From assembly GCA_947629315.1 (NCBI GenBank), contig CANRDB010000010.1, positions 1 through 40,953 on the forward strand: 40,953 nucleotides of DNA. Reading direction: 5' to 3'. The translations under genes and the position numbers were made by a program. Shown piece after piece: positions 1 to 8,369 of the stretch. Origin of the DNA: an uncultured Bacilli bacterium. Its GTDB lineage: Bacteria; Bacillota_I; Bacilli_A; RF39; UBA660. Position 1 is the stretch's first letter. Each line of letters begins with the position of its first letter. The notes under the pieces are model-generated. The model did no database searches. It saw only the letters and a list, made by a program, of their open reading frames with translations, and had not been told where the DNA came from.

Positions 1-132
1 AGTGCTTTAAATTATCCATTGATGGGAACTTGTTTACCATATGGATTTGATACAGAGGGAAGAGCACAAGATGTCTTGGATAATGGATGTTATACTTTAT
101 ATAATTATCGAACCATATTATGGACACGATAA
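1..132 (+). CDS. 3' end of a giant Cys-rich secreted protein (partial)
   Basis: This is the last 43 codons of a gene cut by the left edge of the window, closing with TAA at 130-132. The residues closely match the C-terminus of the large protein at 813-4502: both contain the block SALNYPLMG, a Cys, then GRAQDVLDNGCYT and a short aromatic-rich tail ending in Arg. It is therefore a tandem paralogue of that gene. Two Cys in this short tail match those of the paralogue, which suggests a conserved extracellular disulfide. The function is unknown; a surface adhesin or pilus-associated protein is an inference from the neighbouring system. Confidence 0.8.
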   Translation, partial: SALNYPLMGTCLPYGFDTEGRAQDVLDNGCYTLYNYRTILWTR

Positions 133-141
133 TAAAAGTAG

Positions 142-172
142 AAAAGTACAAACGGTTGATTTGTACTTTTTT
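142..172 (+). terminator. Rho-independent terminator
   Basis: An 11-bp perfect inverted repeat (AAAAGTACAAA at 142-152 and TTTGTACTTTT at 160-170) with a 7-nt loop is followed by further T residues. It lies 10 nt after the stop of the partial giant gene and should end that transcript. Confidence 0.85.
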
Positions 173-217
173 CGTAAAAAATTCATCTTGTTTCTTAATC
201 AGCTCACTAATTGATAA

Positions 218-679
218 GATAAAGATGATGAAGAATATTATTTCAGTATAGTAGATGTAATTAGTTCATTAACGGATAGTGATTATACTAAAGCTAGGAA
301 TTATTGGAAATGGTTAAAAGGTAAATTAAATGATGAGGGTAGTGAACTGGTTAGTAATACTAACCAACTGAAAATGAAAGCAAATGAATATAAAGAATTT
401 AAGAGCATTCATAAAGAGTCTTTGAGAGATAATATGACAGATGTAGAAGTTCTGTTAACAGATTTGGGGGAAACAGCAACACGTGAACTTGCTAAAAAGC
501 ATAAACCTTATGGTTTAGAACAAAATAAAAAAATAGCGAGAATGGGTGGCAATACAGCAAAAGTTGCAAGAATTGATCTTGAAAGAAAATTAGGCGAGTC
601 AGTAATAACAAGTGATAACGCTTTAAACTATAAATATATCGATGAAAAAAGAGAAAAAATTCTTCTCTTTTTCTTATAA
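218..679 (+). pseudogene. Decayed DinD/BRO-type (phage antirepressor-like) gene
   Basis: One open frame, with no start codon before codon 53 (ATG at 374) and TGA and TAA stops directly upstream at 212-217, reads DKDDEEYYFSIVDVISSL, then NQLKMKA, and runs straight into EYKEFKSIHKESLRDNMTD and a GGNTAK stretch. The first part resembles the N-terminal BRO domain of DNA-damage-inducible protein D / phage antirepressor-like proteins. The second resembles their C-terminal part. In intact family members roughly 100 residues separate these blocks, so the copy has lost its start and an internal segment without a frame change. An ATG at 374 opens a 101-codon remainder, but it has no clear ribosome-binding site. 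It is probably a relic of a phage-like gene with no function. Confidence 0.7.
646..672 (+). terminator. Possible weak terminator at end of the DinD-like relic
   Basis: AAAAAGAGAA (646-655) pairs with TTCTCTTTTT (663-672) across a 7-nt loop, with a T-rich 3' arm. The stem is AT-rich and overlaps the end of the decayed reading frame, so the assignment is tentative. Confidence 0.4.
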
Positions 680-812
680 ACTTTTTTATTGGTGTCTACT
701 AATTAGGGTTCCCATCAAAACACTGATGAATACTTTATTTATATCTAGTAAATTGAACTTTTTTATGTTACAATTGTAGAAAATAGGTAGTCTAAATCAT
801 AAATGGAAAGTA

Positions 813-3800
813 GTGAGAAGTATGAAGAAGAAAAAAATATATCGCAGTGTAACAATGGTATGTATTCTTTGCTGTCTGTTAACTTTTTTGATAGGTGATA
901 AAGATGGTGAAGGGGGCACTCCTCAAGATCCAGGAACAAATAGTGGAAATTCGGGATTTCGCCGTGCGACGGTTTCTTTAGGGGTCCGGATTGCTTTTGT
1001 GGATTCTAATGGAAAAAAGTATGGGCAATCTTATGATATTATGAATCGTGATCCTTTTGGAGAGGATAAAATTTCAATTGCCACCTATAGTGTCTCATCC
1101 AATGTCAAATTTTTAAGACAGCAATTAGGAATTAGTACATCTCCAGATGTACCAGCCAATGTAATTCAAGCTACTGTTCATAATAATGTTACTTTTAAAG
1201 AAGTAGTTACGGGAGGTGGAAATCATGGAGTAATTGCTTCAGAGGGTAATGAGTTAGCCAAATTATTAGCGTCGAAGTGTCCAGGACATGATGCTACAGA
1301 TTCCCGATGTATTAAGAATTATTATGATGCCTTGGATTCCTATCTTACTGGGGGAGGAACTTATGGTGGAAAGAGTTCTGAACAATGGTTTGATGAATTA
1401 TTATCCCTTTTACAAGTGGAAGGACCAAATAATACTTATCAAAAATTGGTTCAAAATTACCGTAATAATAAGAACGCGAAAGGTGATTTTTCCGATGTTA
1501 TTCCAGATTCCATTACGGATAGATTTTTTCAAGTAGAACCAATTTTTGCTTTGAAAATTTATTATTATGATGCTCCTACAGGAAAAAGGACCGATAAATT
1601 CGTTGTTTATGGAACCATTAGTGAATTAGCTCTTATGTCTAGTGATGACGTATCAGTACTTTCTGCTTTACTAGAATCACATGTCCATACAGCAAGTGCG
1701 ACATTATGTGTCGGACACGTATCTGGACAAAAAACGTTTACGATAGAGCCTTCTGCTACGAATACTGCGAGCGACCTCCGATATACAACGAGAGGCCAAG
1801 GTGTTGCAAATATTTGGGCTGCTAACACCGCTCAAAAATTGGAATTACAGTTATCTACTCCATGTGACGAAACTATTTTAGGTTTGATTTATGATAAGTA
1901 TTATCACCAAGATTTACAAAAGTATCATAGTGAGATTGCTCGGTTTGCTAATGGCGGGGACAGTAATGGTACTCCTTATAGTGATGTGTTTGTTATTAAT
2001 GGTAAACCGGAAACAAAACAAAATACTGCAAAATATAGTTGGAATTTATTACGTCAAGAAAATTATATGAATTCTTCTATTAATCCTGATTTACGTGCTC
2101 ATTGTAGGGATGTTACCATTCCACAACCCAATACTTGTGATGAGGATATACTAGATGGAATTTATGACAAATATTATCATGTGAGTGCGGATAAATATTA
2201 TGAAGAAATAGACCGCTATCGAAATGGTGGGGATGGAAGAACCGAATGGTCTGATACTCTTACCATCGATGGTGTTACCAAAACATACACGAATGCAACA
2301 AAGTTGCAAGATGAGATGTTGAAGAGAGAAAATTATTTAAATTCTTCTTTGAATGCTGATTTAAGAGCGCATTGTGATTCTACTCCAGTAGGATGTCCAC
2401 CAAGTGATCCTTATTATCCGACCTGTGTTCCTCCAACTTTTTCCTATGAACAACGTATTGATGATTGCGTCAACGGAAGATCTTATTTTAGAGATTCTAG
2501 TACTACTATGAATGGGAAATTAGCGTGGTTAGATTATGGTATTGCTTATACGAAAAATGGAGTGAACTATTCTTCTGAAAATACAGGACACGTAGGAGAT
2601 ACGGTAACTTCTGGTGGTGCTTCTAGTGAACAGGTAGGAAATGAAGATTATTGTAGAGTATATTGTTATGAGGAAGTTGTTACGAATTTTCCAACGGATG
2701 TTTATAATGTAAAAGCAGGACAAACTTTCCAATGGGGAGTTAGTGAAGGGACATTTGGAACGGTTCAAGTATCCAAACAATGTAGTACCAGAGCCGGAGA
2801 ATATCGATATAGTAGTTGGAAGACAAAGTATAAAGAGGTCAATAAAAAGTATATAGAAGATTATGCGAAGAGAGTTCTTTATACGGCTTCTAATGCGGGT
2901 ATTACCGTAACTGCTGGAACGACATCATGTGGAACCATACAAAAACCTGAAGGATGTAGTGGTAGTGCTTGTACGGAAGAAACACTTTACTGTGATACTT
3001 GGGAAGCGACAAGACCGGCTATTTCTACTTTTACTTTTGAAAGTGGATGGACGAATAAAGTAACAGTATCTGATCCAGGAAATCGTGAGAAATCTTGTAT
3101 TCAGGGAGGTACTTGTACAAAAGAATATGCCAAAGGATTAGCGTCTCTTTCTACTTCAGGTATTACGTCAGATGCTACGAATATTAGTTCACGTGATAAC
3201 CAAATGGTAAAGATTTTGGAATGTTCTAATAGTTTTAAATATGTCTTTAACACAGTCATTCACTTAGTCTTTAATGAACCTGTGAATACTGCTTATGGAG
3301 CGAATAGTAGAAATTTCCAATTTGATGGAGAACTTTTATCAGAATCTGCTTTGACTTCTTATCCAGATGGGTATAATACGGATAATGTCAATACTAGTCA
3401 ATGTACAAAAGTTTCTGTTCCTGTTTATAAGTGTGAAACAACGGGAAGTGGTGCTTCTGCGAAACCAACTTGTAAGATAGATTATTATAAGACAACATGG
3501 AACTGTACCGGAAGTAATCGTATGACGTGGAATATTCGTGGAGAATGGGAGTATAAATATCCAACGGAATTCTTTACATGGTATTCTGTAAAAGGAAATG
3601 TGAATGATGATAAAACCCTTATTAATCAAAAGGATAAGGATGCATTAACAGGAATTGATGATGCTTATTTCTATTCTATTGGATATGGTTTACCAACGGC
3701 ATTTAGTTTAACCAATGGAAGTTATGAGATGAAAGTGGTTGTCAGTAATTTAGGAGATATGGCTGATATTCCAGAAGCTAGCGATGCTTCTGAGGCAGAG

Positions 3801-4502
3801 ATTAATTATCAAAATCAAGATGGACACTTTGGACCTACCTTTGATGATCAAAATAGTAAGGGAAAAGCTGGTTTTGATTATTCTTGTGCTTATCATGTAA
3901 AGAACGAAATGTATGGATATGATTGTAATTATACAGGAAGTACATTAACTTCAGATTCCCCAGTCTATTGTGATGAGAATGATGATGACGATTCCGATGG
4001 AAATTTAAATGGATTAGATATTGCTTACCGGTTAGTTGCATTGTTATCTGATACGGATGATGTAACAAAAGCATTCCCAGGTCGAGATGGTACTGGTAGA
4101 GAGGTTGGAAAAAACTGGGAGTTACCAGAAACAGAACTTCATCAAATTCTAGATGAAAATGTCTATAATAATAGTCATGCACAATATGAATTGATGTTAG
4201 ATGTCAATGCAATTCAATATATCAGGAGAAGTAATCAAGCATATTTCTCTAATGATGTTGATCCTTATACGTCTTACTATGATGAGACAAATAAATTAAA
4301 AGTGTTATGTAAGAGTAAAGATAATCAAAAATATTGTGCGAGTGAGTTTTTGACAGATTTACAGACAGATTCTGCTTTAAATTACCCACTCATGGGAAGT
4401 TGTTTACCAAACGGTTTTGATACTTCAGGAAGAGCACAAGATGTCCTAGATAATGGATGTTATACCGAATATAATTATCCTGCTGTAACTTGGATACGTT
4501 AG
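813..4502 (+). CDS. Giant Cys-rich secreted surface protein (~1229 aa)
   Basis: The product starts with a basic stretch (MKKKKIYRS) and a hydrophobic segment ending near residue 27, consistent with a signal peptide or N-terminal anchor. A very long extracellular region rich in Cys, Tyr, Asn, Thr and Ser follows. Residues about 351-431 and 442-521 form a tandem repeat (CDExIL..IYDKYYH ... NSSxNxDLRAHC). No catalytic motif, LPXTG signal or C-terminal membrane segment is seen. The start is ambiguous: GTG at 813 or ATG at 822, and the latter gives a more typical signal peptide. A terminator follows, so the gene is probably monocistronic. It lies directly upstream of the pilus/secretion cluster, and a paralogue precedes it. 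I infer a secreted adhesin or pilus-tip-type protein; no family is recognised. Confidence 0.85.
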   Translation: MRSMKKKKIYRSVTMVCILCCLLTFLIGDKDGEGGTPQDPGTNSGNSGFRRATVSLGVRIAFVDSNGKKYGQSYDIMNRDPFGEDKISIATYSVSSNVKFLRQQLGISTSPDVPANVIQATVHNNVTFKEVVTGGGNHGVIASEGNELAKLLASKCPGHDATDSRCIKNYYDALDSYLTGGGTYGGKSSEQWFDELLSLLQVEGPNNTYQKLVQNYRNNKNAKGDFSDVIPDSITDRFFQVEPIFALKIYYYDAPTGKRTDKFVVYGTISELALMSSDDVSVLSALLESHVHTASATLCVGHVSGQKTFTIEPSATNTASDLRYTTRGQGVANIWAANTAQKLELQLSTPCDETILGLIYDKYYHQDLQKYHSEIARFANGGDSNGTPYSDVFVINGKPETKQNTAKYSWNLLRQENYMNSSINPDLRAHCRDVTIPQPNTCDEDILDGIYDKYYHVSADKYYEEIDRYRNGGDGRTEWSDTLTIDGVTKTYTNATKLQDEMLKRENYLNSSLNADLRAHCDSTPVGCPPSDPYYPTCVPPTFSYEQRIDDCVNGRSYFRDSSTTMNGKLAWLDYGIAYTKNGVNYSSENTGHVGDTVTSGGASSEQVGNEDYCRVYCYEEVVTNFPTDVYNVKAGQTFQWGVSEGTFGTVQVSKQCSTRAGEYRYSSWKTKYKEVNKKYIEDYAKRVLYTASNAGITVTAGTTSCGTIQKPEGCSGSACTEETLYCDTWEATRPAISTFTFESGWTNKVTVSDPGNREKSCIQGGTCTKEYAKGLASLSTSGITSDATNISSRDNQMVKILECSNSFKYVFNTVIHLVFNEPVNTAYGANSRNFQFDGELLSESALTSYPDGYNTDNVNTSQCTKVSVPVYKCETTGSGASAKPTCKIDYYKTTWNCTGSNRMTWNIRGEWEYKYPTEFFTWYSVKGNVNDDKTLINQKDKDALTGIDDAYFYSIGYGLPTAFSLTNGSYEMKVVVSNLGDMADIPEASDASEAEINYQNQDGHFGPTFDDQNSKGKAGFDYSCAYHVKNEMYGYDCNYTGSTLTSDSPVYCDENDDDDSDGNLNGLDIAYRLVALLSDTDDVTKAFPGRDGTGREVGKNWELPETELHQILDENVYNNSHAQYELMLDVNAIQYIRRSNQAYFSNDVDPYTSYYDETNKLKVLCKSKDNQKYCASEFLTDLQTDSALNYPLMGSCLPNGFDTSGRAQDVLDNGCYTEYNYPAVTWIR
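1863..2375 (+). repeat. Two-unit internal protein repeat in the giant secreted protein
   Basis: Two units of about 80 codons (1863-2105 and 2136-2375) both begin with Cys-Asp-Glu and end in LRAHC. Shared positions include IYDKYYH, a GGD turn and a REN/QEN-Y-NSS block. They are diverged at the DNA level, so the duplication is old. A Cys at each end of each unit suggests a repeated disulfide-closed domain. Confidence 0.8.
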
Positions 4503-4535
4503 AAAAGAAGGCTATATTTTCATGTAGCCTTTTTG
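4503..4535 (+). terminator. Rho-independent terminator
   Basis: AAGGCTA (4508-4514) pairs with TAGCCTT (4525-4531) around a 10-nt loop, followed by a T run. It sits immediately after the stop codon of the giant secreted protein gene and separates it from the following pilus operon. Confidence 0.85.
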
Positions 4536-4617
4536 CTTATAAAATTAGAAAAATGAAAAGGGAAGATGTATTCCGTATAAAAATACATAAAAACCTCTAT
4601 CAAAAAGAGAAAAAGTG

Positions 4618-4626
4618 TGATATAAT
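4618..4626 (+). promoter_or_regulatory. Extended -10 promoter for the pilus/secretion cluster
   Basis: TGA-TATAAT (4618-4626) is a perfect extended -10 element; no good -35 is visible 17 bp upstream. A start near 4633 would give a leader of about 190 nt before the first gene of the cluster, which contains the hairpin array at 4714-4801. Confidence 0.6.
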
Positions 4627-4710
4627 TCATAAAGAATACATGGTATTTGAAATGTTGATTGATAGTAAGGTTTGGGTGAATGAATGAAAGAAAGAAGAAC
4701 ACGAAGGACC

Positions 4711-4806
4711 AGATATCATCCCCTGATAGGGGCGTCTAATCCACTCCGATTAGAGAAGTGTGAACACTACTACAAAGAGGCGTTGGCAAATATTAGCCAA
4801 TATTGT
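4711..4806 (+). ncRNA. Candidate structured 5' leader RNA (four hairpins)
   Basis: Between the promoter and the first pilus gene lie four consecutive short hairpins: CCCCT/AGGGG (4720-4724 with 4728-4732), TCTAAT/ATTAGA (4735-4740 with 4749-4754), AGTG/CACT (4757-4760 with 4765-4768), and TTGGC/GCCAA (4783-4787 with 4796-4800). A competing helix, TATCA/TGATA (4714-4718 with 4724-4728), would put CCCC in its loop, where it could pair with the GGGG just downstream. This alternative pairing is what a switch would show. The segment is visibly richer in G and C than its surroundings and is not coding. It matches no riboswitch class I recognise. The ribosome-binding site AGGTG lies just after it. 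Confidence 0.5.
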
Positions 4807-4821
4807 GAGAGGTGATAAAGA

Positions 4822-5253
4822 ATGAGAGAATCGTTTTGGGGAGTAATGATTATTGGAATGGGAATAGTATCTATGTTCTTGGTATACTTTTTCCAATCTA
4901 TTACGAATACAGGAGAACACAATTATGAACTTTTGAAAGAAACAACGGAAGCTGCTATGTACGATGCTATTGATTTAGCTGCCTATCGACATGATGGAAC
5001 GGTTAGAATTGATAGAGAGTTGTTTGTAGAAAGTTTCTTTAGAAGATTTGCCCAAGATGCAACTTTACAACACCAATATCATGTATGGATATATGATGTA
5101 AATGAGGAACCACCAAAAGTAAGTATCAAAATAGAGACGATGGGTTCAGAAACATCGACTACTGTGACTGGTGGGGATAGTATCAACTTTAAGTTGACAC
5201 ACAAAATTGATGCCATTCTAGAAACAAAAAATAGAATGGAAGAGTATGAATAG
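4822..5253 (+). CDS. TadE-like single-pass membrane protein (143 aa)
   Basis: The protein begins MRESFWG, followed by one hydrophobic helix (about residues 7-26) and a roughly 115-residue extracytoplasmic domain without Cys. The arrangement, with a very short basic/acidic N-terminus directly before a long helix, is that of TadE/TadG-type pseudopilins. The proteins at 9487 and 10043 start the same way (MRESIG, MREAIG). It has a good AGGTG site 8 nt upstream and is the first gene of the Tad-like operon, 15 nt before the CpaB-like gene. A minor pseudopilin or assembly factor is inferred from position and topology; sequence similarity to TadE is only suggestive. Confidence 0.7.
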   Translation: MRESFWGVMIIGMGIVSMFLVYFFQSITNTGEHNYELLKETTEAAMYDAIDLAAYRHDGTVRIDRELFVESFFRRFAQDATLQHQYHVWIYDVNEEPPKVSIKIETMGSETSTTVTGGDSINFKLTHKIDAILETKNRMEEYE

Positions 5254-5268
5254 AAAGGATGTTAAATT

Positions 5269-6162
5269 ATGAATAATTTTATGATTTCTGCAAAGAGATT
5301 TATCACAAATAAAAATACAGTTACTATTATTGGTGTACTTATCGTATTAATTATCCTTTATTGGGGATATAAGTCTACGATTGATAGTGCTGTGAACCCT
5401 GTAAAAGTTCCTGTGGCTTCTCATCTTATTGAACCACAAACGGAAATTAAGGCATCAGATATTTCATGGAAGAATGTACCAAGTGTTGCAAAAGACAATG
5501 GTGTCATGATGAATGAAAATCAAATCATTGGAAAATATACTGGTGTGAATGTAACAATTCCAGAAGGTAGTATGTTCTATGAAAAAGTATTAGTAAATAG
5601 GGAAGAACTACCTGGTACATGGCTTCAAGATTTACATGAGGATGCGAATGGTGTAGTAGATATTCCATATTATATGGCTGTTAATATCGTTACTACTTTT
5701 GCAAACTCTATTCAACCACACACTTACATTGATATTTACATGAAGGCAAGAGATGAATCTAACTTAGTTATGTTTGGTAAATTAATTGAAAACATTGAAG
5801 TATTAGCTGTTAAGGATAGTGGTGGACAAGATGTCTTTACCAGTGTAGAGAGTAATGGTGCTCCTGCCTTCCTATTCTTTGGACTTCCAGAGGAATTACA
5901 TATTTTAATGCGTCAAGCAGCTTATTTAAGTAGCATTGGAATCGAATTAATCATTGTACCACATGGAGGAAAAACTCCAATTACTGGTGATGTTGAAGTT
6001 AGTAGTCAATATTTGAGAGACTATATTGATGCTCACCGTGTTGCTATTCCAACAAATGAAGAGTATTTGGAAGAATTAGGTGGAGTTCCAGGTGGTAATG
6101 GCAGCAACAGTAATACCGATACCAATACTGTTAGTGGATCAGATAGTAATAGTTCAAACTAA
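5269..6162 (+). CDS. cpaB: CpaB/RcpC-like SAF-domain pilus assembly protein
   Basis: The N-terminal transmembrane helix (about residues 18-34) is followed by a SAF-like domain: PVKVPVASHLIEPQTEIKA, then WKNVPS, IIGKYTGVNVTIPEGSMFY. This is the usual CpaB order in which 'the two promoters of passage' (I-x-G-T/SAF repeats) precede a beta-rich region. The C-terminus is a Gly/Ser/Asn/Thr-rich tail (residues about 270-297). In Tad systems CpaB/RcpC is an envelope protein that accompanies the secretin; in this monoderm it can only act in the membrane and wall. It lies between the TadE-like gene and the CpaF ATPase gene, and its 297-aa length fits the family. Confidence 0.8.
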   Translation: MNNFMISAKRFITNKNTVTIIGVLIVLIILYWGYKSTIDSAVNPVKVPVASHLIEPQTEIKASDISWKNVPSVAKDNGVMMNENQIIGKYTGVNVTIPEGSMFYEKVLVNREELPGTWLQDLHEDANGVVDIPYYMAVNIVTTFANSIQPHTYIDIYMKARDESNLVMFGKLIENIEVLAVKDSGGQDVFTSVESNGAPAFLFFGLPEELHILMRQAAYLSSIGIELIIVPHGGKTPITGDVEVSSQYLRDYIDAHRVAIPTNEEYLEELGGVPGGNGSNSNTDTNTVSGSDSNSSN

Positions 6163-6187
6163 TAGATAAAAGGGGTTTGTAGAATAT

Positions 6188-7444
6188 ATGGATAATATAT
6201 TTGATCAAATGGACTTCGGTCCGTTACAACAGTACCTAGATAACGATGACGTGACCGATATTTCTTACAGTAATGGTGGACAGTTGTGGTTAAAGACACT
6301 GTCCCATGGTATTTTCCGCGTTGAGAATCCACTTGTTGATAACAATTTTATGGAAAAGTTGGCATTCCAATGCTCCAATGTTGTTGGTCATAGTTTCAAT
6401 GCTGCTCACCCTTTTCTAGATAGTGAAAGTGCTGAGTTGCGTATGAACTTTATTCATGATTCCATTGCTAAAAATGGTATAGCTTGTGTTATCCGTAAAA
6501 CTCCAGCCAAGATTCGTTTGGAACATGATAAGATTATTGCGGATAAGTATATTACAGAAGATATTCATGAATTGCTCATTCGTTGCGTTCATGGACATTG
6601 TAATATTATCGTATGTGGAGAAACTGGTTCTGGTAAAACAGAGTTCGTTAAATATTTAGCTTCCCACACTTACGAGAATGAAAAATTAATTACGATTGAA
6701 GATACCTTGGAGTTGCACTTGGATAGAATTTATCCACATCGTGATATCGTAGCGATGAAAACAAATAATGTGGCTAGTTACACAGACGTTCTAGTCTCTT
6801 GTATGAGACAGAATCCAAAATGGATTTTACTATCTGAGGTTCGTAGTGCAGAAGCTGTACTAGCAGCACGTAACTCTATATCTTCAGGACACTATATTTT
6901 GTCTACCATCCATGCGGATAAGGCGACATCTATTCCAAACCGTATGTACAGTTTGTTGGAAACAAATCAGGAAGTTGATCAGTTCTTACGATCTATCTAT
7001 CGATATATCCAAATTGGTATCTATATTCGTGGATATCAAGATAAAGTGTCAAAGAGATTTGTTCGTGAAATTGCTGAAGTTTGTGAATTCTATGTAACAG
7101 AAGACAATGAGGCAAAATATAACATTTTATTTCAAAAAACACCTGGTGGAAAGATTACAAAGAGACCTCCAAGTAAGTATTTAGTTGCTTATTTGGAAGC
7201 TCAAGGAGTTTTCCTTCCAGAAGGATTTATGCAAGAAGAAGCTGGGGATAATGGGACATCTGCTTCTGAAACTTTGGAACCAGAAGATCCATTTGCAGAA
7301 TTTGCTGAGAAGCAACCAGCCGATGAACAGGGTGCGAATGTTAATTCTGCACCACCTGTTACGAATGCACCAGGAAGTACTACAGAAAATATGGGAGTAG
7401 TTCCAAAAACGGCTAGTCCGGCAGGTGCTATTCCAACACAATAG
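6188..7444 (+). CDS. cpaF: CpaF/TadA-type pilus assembly ATPase (VirB11 family)
   Basis: This is the cytoplasmic ATPase expected to drive Tad-type pilus extension and retraction. The Walker A motif GETGSGKT is at residues about 144-151, followed by ITIEDTLELHL (Asp box), NPKWILLSEVRSAEA (Walker B; Ser replaces the usual Gly or Asp before EVR) and the His box STIHADKATS. Typical CpaF proteins run 420-500 residues. Here the N-terminal domain is short, and residues about 345-418 form a low-complexity Pro/Ala/Glu tail of the kind also seen on the VirD4-like protein of this cluster. It is followed directly by TadB and TadC, the expected platform partners. Confidence 0.93.
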   Translation: MDNIFDQMDFGPLQQYLDNDDVTDISYSNGGQLWLKTLSHGIFRVENPLVDNNFMEKLAFQCSNVVGHSFNAAHPFLDSESAELRMNFIHDSIAKNGIACVIRKTPAKIRLEHDKIIADKYITEDIHELLIRCVHGHCNIIVCGETGSGKTEFVKYLASHTYENEKLITIEDTLELHLDRIYPHRDIVAMKTNNVASYTDVLVSCMRQNPKWILLSEVRSAEAVLAARNSISSGHYILSTIHADKATSIPNRMYSLLETNQEVDQFLRSIYRYIQIGIYIRGYQDKVSKRFVREIAEVCEFYVTEDNEAKYNILFQKTPGGKITKRPPSKYLVAYLEAQGVFLPEGFMQEEAGDNGTSASETLEPEDPFAEFAEKQPADEQGANVNSAPPVTNAPGSTTENMGVVPKTASPAGAIPTQ

Positions 7445-7463
7445 ATAGAAAAGGAGGAGAAAT

Positions 7464-8369
7464 ATGAATATCACAGTGATTTTTTTAATCGTTTCTGCTA
7501 TTGTTATTTTCATCATTATATATCGAAGTGCAAATGGCGAGAACGTATATAAATATATCTCTGATAGGACTACCTTTATTTATGATAGAGTAGCTCCCTA
7601 TTCTTTTAGGACTATTCGTGAAAAAGTAAAGGATTTAGGACAAGAGTATACTCCACATCAATATATGGTTCAGGTTGTCAGTTTTGCAGTGGGAGCTGCG
7701 GTTATCTCTTACCTATATTTCTATAATTTATTGGTGTCTGTTATTTATGCTATTATAGCAGTATGTTTTATTCCTTATTTAACGTATTTACGTTGTAAGA
7801 GAATCTATAGTGAATTTATCTTTGAACAAATTCAAATTTATACGACCAATACGATTATGGAGTTTGCTACTACGCAATCTTTCGTAAAGGCCTTAGAGGG
7901 TGTTTATGAATCAGGAGTATTGGAAGACCCAGTGAAAACTGATGTTAAAGTTATGATTGATATGTCTTATGAAAATGGTACCATTGATCAATCGTTAAGT
8001 TTCATGAGTACAAAGTATGATTTCTATATGGTAAAGAATATGCACCAGTTATTCTTACAAATTACGAATGAAGGTGCGAAAGATACTGCGGAATCTCTTG
8101 AAAACATGTCACAGGATATCGATATGCTTGTTGAGAATGTATACCGTGATAGACTGGATAGAGCAGGATTCCATAAGAAGTTCTTACAATTTGGTATTAT
8201 CTTATACTTTATGTGTATGTTACTTCAATTCTTGTTAGGATCAGAAACGTATTTGAAAATGTTAGATTTATGGTATGTACAGTTGTTGTTACACGGAATA
8301 TTAGTTATCAACACGTTCTTCTTACTAAAAGGAGAAAAATATTATAATGAGAATGTAGGTGCGGAATAA
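7464..8369 (+). CDS. tadB: TadB-like pilus platform membrane protein
   Basis: The 301-aa protein has an N-terminal membrane helix, a second pair of helices around residues 70-110, a cytoplasmic T2SSF-type domain (about 115-220, with a repeated amphipathic pattern such as NEGAKDTAESLENMSQDID) and two C-terminal helices. It is the inner-membrane platform that CpaF acts on. It has an AAGGAGG site, and its last base pairs overlap the start of TadC (TAATG), which indicates translational coupling. Primary sequence is diverged from proteobacterial TadB; assignment rests on topology and on the order cpaF-tadB-tadC. Confidence 0.8.
   Translation: MNITVIFLIVSAIVIFIIIYRSANGENVYKYISDRTTFIYDRVAPYSFRTIREKVKDLGQEYTPHQYMVQVVSFAVGAAVISYLYFYNLLVSVIYAIIAVCFIPYLTYLRCKRIYSEFIFEQIQIYTTNTIMEFATTQSFVKALEGVYESGVLEDPVKTDVKVMIDMSYENGTIDQSLSFMSTKYDFYMVKNMHQLFLQITNEGAKDTAESLENMSQDIDMLVENVYRDRLDRAGFHKKFLQFGIILYFMCMLLQFLLGSETYLKMLDLWYVQLLLHGILVINTFFLLKGEKYYNENVGAE

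Noticed and set aside
4490-4687. A 65-codon plus-strand frame after the giant protein gene
   Set aside because: It starts inside the upstream gene, runs through the terminator and promoter, and has no ribosome-binding site or family pattern.
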